A stretch of DNA of 36,489 nt, from contig CAZEIW010000070.1 in NCBI GenBank assembly GCA_964512305.1, positions 1 to 36,489 on the forward strand, written 5' to 3'. Within the stretch, counting starts at the first letter, position 1, and every line of letters starts with the position of its first letter. Below, one piece after another: positions 16,470 to 25,459 of this stretch. The translations under genes and the position numbers were made by a program. The notes under the pieces are model-generated. The model saw only the letters and a program-made list of their open reading frames with translations, did no database searches and had not been told where the DNA came from. Source of the stretch: CAZEIW01 sp964512305. GTDB lineage: Bacteria; Pseudomonadota; Gammaproteobacteria; Burkholderiales; Burkholderiaceae_F.

Positions 16470-18785
16470 TCAGAATCCCGTCCCGATCTGGAACTGGAAC
16501 CGCTGCACGCGGTCCTGCGGCTGATGCCGGACCGGCGTCGCCAGGCTCAGCTTGAGCGGGCCGATCGGCGAGATCCAGGCGATCCCGCCGCCGACCGAGT
16601 AGCGCAGATCCGAGAAATGGACCGGCTCGCTCGAACCCCAGACGTCGCCGCTGTCGACGAAAAAGAGCGCCCGCAGCGAGCGATCGGCCCCCGGCAGCGG
16701 CGCGAGCGCCTCGATCGCGCCGTTGAACTCCTTGGTGCCGCCGAGCGGGTCGCCGTTGGAATCGCGCGGCCCCAGCGTGCCGGCCTCGAAACCGCGCACG
16801 CTGCCGATGCCGCCGGCATAGAAGTTCTTGAACAGCGGGTAGGGTCGGCTGCCGTAGCCGTCGCCGTAGCCGGCCTGGGCGTTGAAGGCGAGCGTGAACT
16901 TGCTCGTCAGCGGCTCGAACTGCTGGAACTGGTAGGTCGCCTTGTAGTACTGCAGGTCGAGCGCCGGCGTGCCGACCTCGAAGAACGCGCGCTGGTAGCG
17001 CCCGCGCGTGGGCGCGATGACGTTGTCGCGGTTGTCGCGCGCCCAGCCGATGGTGCCGATCAGCCCCGCCGTCGTGCTGCCGAACTGGTTCACGTAGTCG
17101 ATGTAGCGGTTCGGGCTGAGCGCGGTCAGCGTGATGTCGGTCTCCTCGACCCCGAGCCCGAAGTAAACGGTGTCGAACTCGGAAAACGGGACGCCGAAGC
17201 GCACCGACCCGCCCTTGCTGCCGAGGTCGACGGTCGCCAGGTTCAGGCGCGCCAGGTTCGAATGCCGCTCGTAGATCTCCTCGGTCCGGCTGATGCCGTC
17301 GAGCGTCACGTAGGGATCGAAGTGCGACAGCGCGATGGTGCGGCTGGCCGTGCTGGTATTGAGCTCGACCCCGACCGCATGCCCTGTGCCGAACACGTCC
17401 TGCTGCGTGTACGCGGCGGTCAGCACCAGGTGCTCGGTCGAGCTGTAGCCGGCGCCGGCCTGGATCGTCCCGTTCGGCTTCTCCTTGACCGAGAAGTTGA
17501 TGTCGACCTGGTCCTGGGTCGCCGGCACCGCCGGCGTCTCGACCTCCACCTTCTCGAAGAAGCCGAGGCGGTCGATCCGATCGCGCGACAGCCGGACCTT
17601 GTCGGCGTCGAACCAGGAGCTCTCGAACTGGCGGATCTCGCGCCGGATCACCTCGTCGCGCGTGTGCGTGTTGCCTGCGATGTTGACGTGCCGCACGTAG
17701 GCGCGCCGGCCGGGGTCGACCAGGATCGTGAACGCGACCTCGCGCTTCTCCTTGTTCGCCTCGGGGACCGGGTTGGCGGACGCGAAGGCGTACCCGAGCA
17801 CGCCCAGCCGGTCGGTCACGCGCTTGGCGATCGCGTTGATCCGCTCGCCGTTGTAGACGTCGCCGTGCTTGACGTCGATCAGCTGCGCCAGCTCGGCGTC
17901 CAGCCCGAGCAGCTCGCCGGCCAGCTTGACCTCGGAGACGGTGTAGCGCTCGCCCTCGACGACGTTGACCGTGATGTAGACGTCCTTCTTGTCGGGGCTG
18001 ATCGTGACCTGGGTCGACTCGATGTTGAAATCCAGGAAGCCGCGCGACAGATAGAACGAGCGCAGCGTCTCCTCGTCGGCCTGCAGCTTCTGGCGCGCGT
18101 ACTTGTCCCGGTTGTTGTACCAGGTGAACCAGCCCGGGGTCGACAGCTCCATCTGGTCGCGCAGCTGCGAGTCGCTGAACTCGCGGTTGCCGGTGAACCG
18201 GATCGTGCGGATCTTCGCGGCCTCGCCCTCGTCGACGGCGATCGACACGTTGACTCGATTGCGCTCGACCGGCGTCACCGTGGTGGTCACCTTGACGCCG
18301 TACATCCCGCGCGTCAGATACTGTCGCTTCAACTCCTGCTCGGCCCGCTCGAGGAGCGAGCGGTCGTACACGCGCGCCTCGGCCAGCCCGACCTCCTTCA
18401 GCGACTTCTTGACGTTGTCCTTGTCGAACTCCTTGAGGCCCGAGAGTTCGACCGCGGCGATCGCGGGCCGCTCCTCGACGATCACCACCAGCACGTCGCC
18501 GTCGGCCTCCAGGCGCACGTCCTTGAAGAGGCCGGTCGCGTACAGCGCGCGGATCGCCGCGATCCCCTTCAACGGGTCGTAGCGGTCGCCCACGCGCACC
18601 GGCAGGTAGCTGAACACCGTGCCCGCCTCGGTGCGCTGCGCGCCCTCGACCCTGATGTCGCGGATCACGAAACCCTGTGGCGCCTCTTCGGCGCGCACCT
18701 GCAGGTCCAGGCCGAGCGACAGGGCAAGCGCCGCGGCGCACAAACGGAGTGCGCCGCCGGGTCTGTGATCAGCGCGGCGTTTCAA
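16470..18785 (-). CDS. bamA: Outer membrane protein assembly factor BamA
   Basis: BamA is the essential core of the machine that folds beta-barrel proteins into the outer membrane. The 771-residue product has a signal peptide (cleavage after about residue 32, before EEAPQGF), five POTRA domains (about residues 35-435; the first begins FVIRDIRVEGAQRTEAGTVF) and a C-terminal 16-strand barrel. The family's loop-6 motif is seen in GSVRGFEAGTLGP, and the protein ends in phenylalanine (QFQIGTGF), the normal outer-membrane barrel signal. The best start giving a signal peptide is TTG at 18785, 49 bp after rseP; its ribosome site is weak, so the start is less certain than the rest. Confidence 0.96.
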   Translation of the reverse strand: MKRRADHRPGGALRLCAAALALSLGLDLQVRAEEAPQGFVIRDIRVEGAQRTEAGTVFSYLPVRVGDRYDPLKGIAAIRALYATGLFKDVRLEADGDVLVVIVEERPAIAAVELSGLKEFDKDNVKKSLKEVGLAEARVYDRSLLERAEQELKRQYLTRGMYGVKVTTTVTPVERNRVNVSIAVDEGEAAKIRTIRFTGNREFSDSQLRDQMELSTPGWFTWYNNRDKYARQKLQADEETLRSFYLSRGFLDFNIESTQVTISPDKKDVYITVNVVEGERYTVSEVKLAGELLGLDAELAQLIDVKHGDVYNGERINAIAKRVTDRLGVLGYAFASANPVPEANKEKREVAFTILVDPGRRAYVRHVNIAGNTHTRDEVIRREIRQFESSWFDADKVRLSRDRIDRLGFFEKVEVETPAVPATQDQVDINFSVKEKPNGTIQAGAGYSSTEHLVLTAAYTQQDVFGTGHAVGVELNTSTASRTIALSHFDPYVTLDGISRTEEIYERHSNLARLNLATVDLGSKGGSVRFGVPFSEFDTVYFGLGVEETDITLTALSPNRYIDYVNQFGSTTAGLIGTIGWARDNRDNVIAPTRGRYQRAFFEVGTPALDLQYYKATYQFQQFEPLTSKFTLAFNAQAGYGDGYGSRPYPLFKNFYAGGIGSVRGFEAGTLGPRDSNGDPLGGTKEFNGAIEALAPLPGADRSLRALFFVDSGDVWGSSEPVHFSDLRYSVGGGIAWISPIGPLKLSLATPVRHQPQDRVQRFQFQIGTGF

Positions 18786-18834
18786 GCGTGAGCCTGTGGC
18801 AGATCGGTGTTCGAGGGCTGGCGGGAGATTCGGA

Positions 18835-20178
18835 TCAGAGGAGCAGGCGCGTCAGATCGTTGTACAGCGCCAGCGCCGTCAGAATGACCAGCACACCGAT
18901 TCCGAAGCGCTGGGCCAGCTCCACCGCACGCTCCGACGGCGGGCTGCCCGTCACGATTTCGATCGCATAGTACAGCAAGTGTCCGCCGTCGAGCACCGGG
19001 ATCGGCAGCAGGTTGAGCACGCCAAGACTGATCGACACGAGCGCCATGAAGCCGAGGTACGCCGCAGCGCCGATGCGCGCGGTCTGCCCTGCGACGTCGG
19101 CGATCGTCACCGGGCCCGAGAGATTGCGCCAGGATGCCTTGCCCTCGACCATCCGGCCCAGCATCCGCAGCGAGAACACCGAGGTGTCCCAGGTCTTGCG
19201 TCCGGCCTCGACCAGCGCGTCGAGGGGGCCATAGCGCACCCGCACGAGGTCGCGGAAGTCGACCCCGATGCGGCCAACCGTCTTGCCGTCCGGGGCGGCG
19301 ATTGCGAGCGGGGTCACGTCCAACGTGATGGGCGCGCCGTCGCGCTCGATCCGCAGCTGCACGCTGCGCCCCGGCGCGGCGCGCACGCGCGACGCGACCT
19401 CGGCCGCGCTGCGCACCGCCGCGCTGTCGATCGCGAGGATGCGGTCGCCGGCGCGGATCCCGGCCCGCTCGGCCGGGTCGCCCTCGGCCAGGCCATGGAC
19501 GATCGGTGCACCCGCGCCGCGCTCGATGCCCAGGCGGTCGAACCACTGCTCGTCGACCTCCCCGGTATCGACGGCCGACAGATCGAACGCGAGCTGCCGC
19601 TCGGCGCCGTCGAGCCCGCGCACGGCGAGCCGCACCACCCGGCGATCGACCGCCCGCTGCAGCAGCTGCCAGCGCAGGTCATTCCACGAGCGCACCTCGC
19701 GCCCGTCGACGGCCAGCACGAGGTCGCCGTCGGCAACCCCGGCAGCCGCGGCCGGCGTCGCCGCCGGCGGCAGCCCCAGCACCGGTCGCGGCTCGAACAC
19801 GCCGACGACGTTGAGAACCCAGTAGATCAGCACCGCGAACAGCAGATTGGCCAGCGGGCCGGCGAGCACGATCGCGATCCGCTTCGCCACGCTCTGGCGG
19901 TTGAACGCCCGCCCCAGCTCTTCCGGAGCGATCGGACCCGAGTCGGGGTCCCGTTCGTCGAGCATCCTGACGTAGCCGCCGTAGGGAATCGCGGCGATCA
20001 CCCACTCGGTCCGGTCGGGCCCGCGGACGAACCGGGCGAGCGGGCGCCCGAACCCGACCGAGAACCGAAGCACTTTGACGCCGCACCGGCGCGCGACCCA
20101 GAAGTGCCCCAGTTCGTGGACCATGATCAGAAGCCCGAGCGCCACCAGGAACGCGAGAATCGTCGTAAGCCAGTTCAT
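18835..20178 (-). CDS. rseP: RIP metalloprotease RseP
   Basis: RseP is the inner-membrane site-2 zinc protease that cuts anti-sigma factors and signal peptide remnants within the membrane. The 447-residue product has the zinc motif HELGH at residues 21-25 in the first membrane helix, two central PDZ domains (about 120-310; the second includes AEGDPAERAGIRAGDRILAI), and the third zinc ligand in NLLPIPVLDGGHLLYY (Asp397). The ATG at 20178 is the family start. It lies between dxr and bamA as usual in betaproteobacteria. It could act on the membrane anti-sigma factor at 5282-6058, though nothing in the sequence proves that link. Confidence 0.97.
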   Translation of the reverse strand: MNWLTTILAFLVALGLLIMVHELGHFWVARRCGVKVLRFSVGFGRPLARFVRGPDRTEWVIAAIPYGGYVRMLDERDPDSGPIAPEELGRAFNRQSVAKRIAIVLAGPLANLLFAVLIYWVLNVVGVFEPRPVLGLPPAATPAAAAGVADGDLVLAVDGREVRSWNDLRWQLLQRAVDRRVVRLAVRGLDGAERQLAFDLSAVDTGEVDEQWFDRLGIERGAGAPIVHGLAEGDPAERAGIRAGDRILAIDSAAVRSAAEVASRVRAAPGRSVQLRIERDGAPITLDVTPLAIAAPDGKTVGRIGVDFRDLVRVRYGPLDALVEAGRKTWDTSVFSLRMLGRMVEGKASWRNLSGPVTIADVAGQTARIGAAAYLGFMALVSISLGVLNLLPIPVLDGGHLLYYAIEIVTGSPPSERAVELAQRFGIGVLVILTALALYNDLTRLLL

Positions 20179-20208
20179 GGTGCGACCTTGTCGTTACTTC
20201 CCTGCTTG

Positions 20209-20261
20209 TTGCGTTGCTGCACTTTGCGTCTCTTCGCGTTGCGTGTCACTGCGCGTTGCGT
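20209..20261. repeat. Cluster of four TTGCGT (ACGCAA) repeats
   Basis: TTGCGT begins at 20209, 20224, 20239 and 20256, spaced 15, 15 and 17 bp, in otherwise pyrimidine-rich DNA. On the transcribed (minus) strand this reads as ACGCAA with GAGACGCAAAG in the middle. It spans the dxr stop codon and the dxr-rseP gap, and supplies the last codons of dxr (ERNAQ). It looks like a degenerate intergenic repeat of the ACGCAAAG type that I recall from other bacterial genomes. Confidence 0.6.
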
Positions 20262-21451
20262 TCCGGCGCGCGCGGCGGGATGCCGCGCGTCCGTTCGATC
20301 CGGCCGCGCGCATGGTGCCGTGCGCGCTCGTCGATCGCCAGCACCTCGTCGATCGACCGCGGAGCCGCCGGCGCGAGCGCCTGCAGCGCGTCGTCGATCA
20401 CGCCCGCGATCGCGCTGAACGCCAGCCGGCGCTGCAGGAAGGCCTCGACCGCGATCTCGTTGGCCGCGTTCAGCACGATGGTGGCCGCCGGCCCCGCGGC
20501 GAGCGCGCCATAGGCGAGCCCCAGGCACGGGAAGCGCTGCCGGTCCGGCGCCTCGAAGCCGAGCGCTCCGAGCTGCAGGAAGTCCAGCCGCGGCGAGCCG
20601 CTTGCGATGCGCTCCGGATAGCCCAGCCCGTAGGCGATCGGCGTGCGCATGTCCGGCGTTCCGAGCTGCGCGAGCACCGAGCCGTCGTCGAATTCGACCA
20701 TCGAATGGATCACGCTCTGCGGATGGATCACGACGTCGATGCGCGCCGGATCGATGCCGAACAGCCAGTTCGCCTCGATCACCTCGAGGCCCTTGTTCAT
20801 CAGCGTCGCCGAGTCCACCGAGATCTTGCGTCCCATCGACCAGTTCGGGTGCGCGCAGGCCTGCTCCGGCGTCACGTCCGACAGGTCGCTGCGGGTCCGG
20901 AACGGCCCGCCCGAGGCGGTCAGGATGAGCCGCCGCACTTCGCGCTCGCGCCCGCGCGTTCCGGCCAGGCACTGGTGGATCGCATTGTGCTCGCTGTCGA
21001 GCGGCAGCAGCGTCGCGCCGCCCGCGCGTACCGCCTCGAGCAGCAGCGCTCCGGCGCAGACGATGGCCTCCTTGTTGGCGAGCAGCAGCCGCTTGCCTGT
21101 GCGCGCCGCCTCCAGCGTCGGCAGCAACCCGGCGGCGCCGACGATCGCCGCGATCACCGTGTCGGCGCTGCGCAGGCGCGCGGCTTCGAGCAGGCCGGCG
21201 GGTCCGCTCGCAGCGGCCACGTCGAGGCCCGCGGCCGCCAGGCCGGCCCGCAGGCGCGGTGCCAGCTCGGGATCGCCGATCACGGCCAGCTCGGGCAGGT
21301 GCACGCGGCACAGCGCCACCAGCTCGTCCACGCGCGACTGCGCGGTCAGCGCGCGCACGCGGAAGCGCTCCGGGTGCCGCGCCACGACATCGAGCGCGCT
21401 GGCGCCGATCGATCCGGTGGCGCCGAGGATCGATATGCCGTGCACGCTCAT
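20246..21451 (-). CDS. dxr: 1-deoxy-D-xylulose 5-phosphate reductoisomerase
   Basis: Dxr converts DXP to 2-C-methyl-D-erythritol 4-phosphate with NADPH, the committed step of the MEP isoprenoid pathway that feeds UppS. The 401-residue product has the NADPH motif GATGSIG (residues 10-16), LANKEAIVCAG, the metal and substrate motif PLDSEHNAIHQ, SGGPFR, NWSMGRKISVDSATLMNKGL followed by EVIEA, and HPQSVIHSMVEF. The start at 21451 gives the family N-terminus. The last residues come from a repeat cluster and follow no family pattern. It lies between cdsA and rseP, the usual betaproteobacterial position; in E. coli the order is frr-dxr-ispU-cdsA. Confidence 0.97.
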   Translation of the reverse strand: MSVHGISILGATGSIGASALDVVARHPERFRVRALTAQSRVDELVALCRVHLPELAVIGDPELAPRLRAGLAAAGLDVAAASGPAGLLEAARLRSADTVIAAIVGAAGLLPTLEAARTGKRLLLANKEAIVCAGALLLEAVRAGGATLLPLDSEHNAIHQCLAGTRGREREVRRLILTASGGPFRTRSDLSDVTPEQACAHPNWSMGRKISVDSATLMNKGLEVIEANWLFGIDPARIDVVIHPQSVIHSMVEFDDGSVLAQLGTPDMRTPIAYGLGYPERIASGSPRLDFLQLGALGFEAPDRQRFPCLGLAYGALAAGPAATIVLNAANEIAVEAFLQRRLAFSAIAGVIDDALQALAPAAPRSIDEVLAIDERARHHARGRIERTRGIPPRAPERNAQ

Positions 21452-21521
21452 CGGGCGGGCGCCCGCCGCGCGGGGCTGCCGGCACCGCTGGCCGCGTGCG
21501 CCTTGCGGCTCGAGATGCGGC

Positions 21522-22367
21522 TCACGATGCGTTGATCCCGGCACGGATCCACCAGTCGATCAGCACCGCCGCCGGCAGCACCGGCAGCGTGGCGTCGATC
21601 CGGTCCCATGCCCCGCCGTGGCCCGGCAGCAGCCGTCCGCTGTCCTTGGCCCCGGCCTGGCGCTTGATCAGGCTCTCGAACAGGTCGCCGACGATCGACA
21701 GCGAGACGGCCGCGACCAGCGCCGCCACGCCAAGCGCGGGAGAGGCCACCAATTGCCGGGTCGACCACAGGTCGGCTTGCGGCCACTGCACCCGCAGCAA
21801 GTCCGCCAGCGCAACCACCGCCGTCAGCGCCCCCCAGACGCCGGCCCAGGTCTTGCCCGGGCTGACCTTGGGCGCCAGCTTGCGGCGCCCGAAGGCGCGG
21901 CCGGAGAAGTAGGCCGCAATGTCGGCGATCCAGACCAGCGCCAGCACCGACAACGCCCACAGGACGCCGTGCCGCAGCAGCTCGGCCAGCGACAGCCACG
22001 CCGCCGAGACCAGCAGCAGCGCCAGCACGGTCGACAGTCCGCGCCCGATCCGCACCGGCCGCCAGTTCACGGCGACCAGCGCCCCGGCCAGTGCGACCCA
22101 GACCGCGCACGCGATGGCCGCGATGGCCGCAAGCTGCGGCGGCGACGGCCTGACGCCGCGAAGCTCGAACGCAAGAAGGGCACCGGCGAACAGCACCGCC
22201 GTCCAGAGCGCCCCGCCCCGCCCCGCGCCGGCGAGCCGCAGCCATTCGAACACCGTCGCGCCCGCGAACGCCGCCGCCACCGCGACCAGCGCCTGCGGCG
22301 ACCACAGCGCGGCGGCCACCAGCACCAGCAGCACCACCACCGCCGTCGCGACGCGCGTGGCGAGCAT
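21522..22367 (-). CDS. cdsA: Phosphatidate cytidylyltransferase
   Basis: CdsA makes CDP-diacylglycerol from CTP and phosphatidate, the branch point of phospholipid synthesis. The 281-residue integral membrane protein has about eight hydrophobic helices and the family signature near the C-terminus: KVSPGKTWAGVWGAL, SIVGDLFESLIKRQAGAKDS, and PGHGGAWDRID. The last is the conserved catalytic motif with the HGG-x-x-DRID spacing kept. The ATG at 22367 follows directly after the uppS stop (TAG then ATG, no gap). It is 70 bp from dxr. Confidence 0.96.
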   Translation of the reverse strand: MLATRVATAVVVLLVLVAAALWSPQALVAVAAAFAGATVFEWLRLAGAGRGGALWTAVLFAGALLAFELRGVRPSPPQLAAIAAIACAVWVALAGALVAVNWRPVRIGRGLSTVLALLLVSAAWLSLAELLRHGVLWALSVLALVWIADIAAYFSGRAFGRRKLAPKVSPGKTWAGVWGALTAVVALADLLRVQWPQADLWSTRQLVASPALGVAALVAAVSLSIVGDLFESLIKRQAGAKDSGRLLPGHGGAWDRIDATLPVLPAAVLIDWWIRAGINAS

Positions 22368-23114
22368 CTATCCCGCCGCCGCGACCTGCGCGCTGGTGCG
22401 GCCGAACCTGCGCTCGCGCTGCGCGTACCACTGCAGCGCGGTATCGAGCTCGGAGGCGTCGAAATCGGGCCATAGCACGTCGGTGAAATACAGTTCCGAA
22501 TAGGCGAGCTGCCACAGCAGGAAGTTGCTGATGCGCCGCTCGCCCCCGGTGCGGATCAGCAGATCCGGATCCGGCGCGAAGGCCAGCGCGAGCCGGCTTG
22601 CGAGCGCCCGCTCGTCCGGCTCTCCGGCCCCGGCCGGCCATTCGCGCGCCAGCCGCCGCGCCGCTTGCACGATGTCCCAGCGCCCGCCGTAGCTCGCGCA
22701 GATGGTCAGGTTCAGCCGCGAATTGTGCGCGCTGCGCGCCTGCGCGGCGGCGATCAGCTGCTGCAGCTTCGCCTCGAAGGCGTCGAGCTGGCCGACGACG
22801 CGCAGCCGCACGCCGTTGTCGATCAGCGTTCCGACTTCCTTCTGCAGCGAGCCGATGAACAGCTTCATCAACACCGACACCTCGTCGGCGGGCCGGCGCC
22901 AGTTCTCGGAGCTGAAGGCGAACAGCGTCAGGTATTCGATCCCGTGCCGCGCGCAGGACTCGATCGTCGAACGGACCGCTTCGACGCCGCGCCGGTGGCC
23001 CGCCACCCGGGGCAGGCGGCGCGCGGTCGCCCAGCGCCCGTTGCCGTCCATGATGATCGCGACGTGGCGCGGTGTGGGGCCGCGGGCGGCGTGCGCGGAT
23101 TCGGCCGGCGGCAT
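22368..23114 (-). CDS. uppS: Undecaprenyl diphosphate synthase (cis-prenyltransferase)
   Basis: UppS builds the C55 undecaprenyl diphosphate carrier for peptidoglycan and O-antigen from FPP and IPP. The 248-residue product has all five cis-prenyltransferase regions: HVAIIMDGNGRWA with catalytic Asp23, HRRGVEAVR, TLFAFSSENWRRP, LNLTICASYGGRWDI, and DLLIRTGGERRISNFLLWQL plus AYSELYF. The N-terminal dozen residues are a short extension. It starts 36 bp after frr and abuts cdsA. Neighbouring cdsA and dxr place lipid-carrier, phospholipid and isoprenoid synthesis in one transcript. Confidence 0.97.
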   Translation of the reverse strand: MPPAESAHAARGPTPRHVAIIMDGNGRWATARRLPRVAGHRRGVEAVRSTIESCARHGIEYLTLFAFSSENWRRPADEVSVLMKLFIGSLQKEVGTLIDNGVRLRVVGQLDAFEAKLQQLIAAAQARSAHNSRLNLTICASYGGRWDIVQAARRLAREWPAGAGEPDERALASRLALAFAPDPDLLIRTGGERRISNFLLWQLAYSELYFTDVLWPDFDASELDTALQWYAQRERRFGRTSAQVAAAG

Positions 23115-23150
23115 GCGCAGCGGCGATCAGGGCGGTCCGGGCGCGAACGC

Positions 23151-23711
23151 TCAGACCGTCATGATCTCCTTTTCCTTCTCGGCGACCATGCGGTCGATGT
23201 CGGCGATGAACCGGTCGGTCAGCTTCTGGACGTCGTCCTGCGCGCGCCGCTCGTCGTCCTCCGACATGTCCTTCTTCTTCAGCAGCTCCTTCAGGTGATG
23301 GTTCGCATCCCGCCGCAGGTTGCGCACGGCGATGCGGGCGTTCTCGCCCTCGTGGCGCACCACCTTGGTCAGCTCGCGGCGGCGCTCCTCGGTGAGCGCC
23401 GGCATCGGCACCCGGAGCTGGTCGCCCTGCGCGGCCGGATTCAACCCGAGATCCGACTCGCGGATCGCCTTGTCGATCACCGTCAGCATCTTCTTTTCCC
23501 ACGGCTGCACGGTGATCGTGCGGGCGTCGGCGAGCCCCACGTTCGCGACCTGCGACAGCGGTACCATCGAGCCGTAGTAGTCGACGTGGATGTGGTCGAG
23601 GAGCCCTGTGTGCGCGCGCCCGGTGCGGACCTTGGCGAGGTCGGCTTTCAGGGCCTCGATCGATTTGAGCATCTTCTGCTCGGTGGTCTTGCGGATTTCG
23701 GCTGCGGTCAT
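23151..23711 (-). CDS. frr: Ribosome recycling factor
   Basis: RRF splits post-termination ribosomes together with EF-G. The 186-residue product has the standard length and motifs: KMLKSIEALKADLAKVRTGR, GLLDHIHVDYYGSMVPLSQV, RTITVQPWEKKML, ESDLGLNPAAQGDQLRVPMP, LTEERRRELTKVV and the C-terminal helix of domain I. I chose the ATG at 23711, with GGAGA 8 nt upstream, because it gives the exact family N-terminus; the frame is open to 23966 but that part lies in pyrH. It is 31 bp after pyrH. Confidence 0.98.
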   Translation of the reverse strand: MTAAEIRKTTEQKMLKSIEALKADLAKVRTGRAHTGLLDHIHVDYYGSMVPLSQVANVGLADARTITVQPWEKKMLTVIDKAIRESDLGLNPAAQGDQLRVPMPALTEERRRELTKVVRHEGENARIAVRNLRRDANHHLKELLKKKDMSEDDERRAQDDVQKLTDRFIADIDRMVAEKEKEIMTV

Positions 23712-23742
23712 TGATTCGTCTCCGTCGATTGCCGGCCGTGTC

Positions 23743-24456
23743 TCAGGCGTGCACCAGCGTACCCTCGTCCTCCCCGCTGACCGCCCGCTTGAGCGCGCCG
23801 GGCTTGGTGATGTTGAACACGCGGATCGGCAGGCGCTGGTCCCGGCACAGCGCGAACGCGGTCGCGTCCATGATCCGCAGGTTGCGCGCCAGGGCGTCGT
23901 CGAAGGAGATCCGGGAGTAGCGCACCGCCCCGGGCTCGACGCGCGGGTCGGCCGAGTACACGCCATCGACCTTGGTCGCCTTCAGCACCACTTCGGCGCC
24001 GATCTCGGAGCCGCGCAGCGCGGCCGCGGTATCGGTCGTGAAAAACGGATTGCCCGTGCCCGCGGCGAAGATCACGACCTTGCCCTCGTCGAGGTAGCGC
24101 ATCGCCTTCGGGCGGATGTAGGGCTCGACGACCTGCTCCACGTTCAGCGCCGACTGCACGCGCGCCTCGATGCCCGCGTGGCGCATCGCGTCCTGCAGGG
24201 CCATGGCGTTCATGATCGTCGCCATCATGCCCATGTAGTCGGCGGTTGCGCGATCCATGCCGCCCGCTCCCAGGGCCACGCCGCGGAAGATGTTGCCGCC
24301 GCCGATCACGATCGCGAGCTCGACCCCCATCCGCAGCACGTCGGCGATGTCGGCCACCATGCGCTCGATCGTCACGCGGTTGATGCCGAACGCATCGTCG
24401 CCCATCAGGGCTTCGCCCGACAGCTTCAGCAGGACACGTCGATAGGCGGCGCTCAT
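23743..24456 (-). CDS. pyrH: UMP kinase
   Basis: PyrH phosphorylates UMP to UDP in pyrimidine nucleotide synthesis; it is a hexameric enzyme of the amino acid kinase fold, usually inhibited by UTP and activated by GTP. The 237-residue product has YRRVLLKLSGEALMGD, AIVIGGGNIFRG, MDRATADYMGMMATIMNAMA, FAAGTGNPFFTTDTAA, KVDGVYSADPR and MDATAFALCRDQRLPIRVFN. The start at 24456 is the family start. It is separated from tsf by 54 bp that contain a perfect GC hairpin. Confidence 0.98.
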   Translation of the reverse strand: MSAAYRRVLLKLSGEALMGDDAFGINRVTIERMVADIADVLRMGVELAIVIGGGNIFRGVALGAGGMDRATADYMGMMATIMNAMALQDAMRHAGIEARVQSALNVEQVVEPYIRPKAMRYLDEGKVVIFAAGTGNPFFTTDTAAALRGSEIGAEVVLKATKVDGVYSADPRVEPGAVRYSRISFDDALARNLRIMDATAFALCRDQRLPIRVFNITKPGALKRAVSGEDEGTLVHA

Positions 24457-24487
24457 CGCAGTCTCACGGGAGTCTCAATGCGGTCTC

Positions 24488-24510
24488 GCGCCGCGGCCCC
24501 GCCGCGGCGC
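24488..24510 (-). other. Perfect 10-bp stem-loop after tsf
   Basis: GCGCCGCGGC-CCC-GCCGCGGCGC is a perfect 10-bp stem with a 3-nt loop, touching the tsf stop codon. It has no following T-run on the minus strand, so it does not look like an intrinsic terminator. It could pause polymerase, protect the tsf 3' end from exonucleases or mark a processing site. Confidence 0.65.
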
Positions 24511-25416
24511 CTACTGCGGCCTCATCGCCGCGGCGGCCTGCGCCGCGACTTCGGCCGCGAAGTCCGACTGCTTCTTCTCGATTCCCTCGCCGACCACGTA
24601 CAGGACGAAGCCGTTGACGGCGGCGCCCTTCTTCTTCAGCAGCTGGTCGATCGTCAGCTTGTCGTCCTTGACGAACGGCTGGCCCAGCAGCGTCACTTCC
24701 TTCAGGAACTTCTGGACCGCGCCCTCGACCATCTTCGCCTGCAGCTCGGCCGGCTTGCCCGATTCGGCCGCCTTCTGCTGCGCGATCGAGCGCTCGCGCG
24801 CGATGTCGTCGGCGGCGACGCCGTCGGCGCGCAGCGCCTTCGGCTTCGAAGCCGCGATGTGCATCGCGATGTCCTTGGCGAGCGCGTCATCGCCGCCGCC
24901 GACGTCGACCAGCACGCCGATGCGCGAGCCGCCGTGCACGTAGGACGCGATCCGCCCGGAAGCCGCAAGGCGGACGAAGCGGCGGATCGACAGGTTCTCG
25001 CCGATCTTGCCCACCAGCGCGGCGCGGCGCGACTCGACGCTGGTCGCGCCGTCCGGTCCCGCGAGCGGCAGCGCCGACAGCGCGGCGACATCGGCCGGCT
25101 GCCGCTGCAGCACCAGCTGCGCCAGCTCGCGCACGAAGGCCAGGAATTCGTCGTTCTTGGCGACGAAGTCGGTCTCGCAGTTGACCTCGATCAGCGACGC
25201 GCTGCGCGCGTCGGGCGCGACGGCGACGGCGACCAGGCCTTCGGCGGCGATGCGCGCCGCCGCCTTGCTCGCCTTGTTGCCGAGCTTCACGCGCAGGATC
25301 TCCTCGGCCTTGCCCATGTCGCCGGCGGCTTCCGCGAGCGCCTTCTTGCATTCCATCATCGGCGCGTCGGTCTTCTCGCGCAGTTCCTTGACCATGCCCG
25401 CGGTCACTTCGGCCAT
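24511..25416 (-). CDS. tsf: Translation elongation factor Ts
   Basis: EF-Ts exchanges GDP for GTP on EF-Tu. The 301-residue product has the N-terminal UBA-like domain (TAGMVKELREKTDAPMMECK), the core motif NCETDFVAKNDEF that contacts EF-Tu, VHGGSRIGVLVDVGG, DIAMHIAASKPKAL and the C-terminal LGQPFVKDDKLTIDQLL. The ATG at 25416 gives the family start; the frame runs open to 25548 through the rpsB-tsf gap. It follows rpsB at a distance of 128 bp, with a terminator-like hairpin between. Confidence 0.98.
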   Translation of the reverse strand: MAEVTAGMVKELREKTDAPMMECKKALAEAAGDMGKAEEILRVKLGNKASKAAARIAAEGLVAVAVAPDARSASLIEVNCETDFVAKNDEFLAFVRELAQLVLQRQPADVAALSALPLAGPDGATSVESRRAALVGKIGENLSIRRFVRLAASGRIASYVHGGSRIGVLVDVGGGDDALAKDIAMHIAASKPKALRADGVAADDIARERSIAQQKAAESGKPAELQAKMVEGAVQKFLKEVTLLGQPFVKDDKLTIDQLLKKKGAAVNGFVLYVVGEGIEKKQSDFAAEVAAQAAAAMRPQ

Positions 25417-25459
25417 TCGTGCTTCCCCGTCAATTGGATGATTCCGTCGGCTTGCCCGC

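Noticed and set aside
16305..18791. 828-codon plus-strand open frame opposite bamA
   Set aside because: Antisense artefact of a high-GC gene; BamA motifs on the minus strand are unambiguous.
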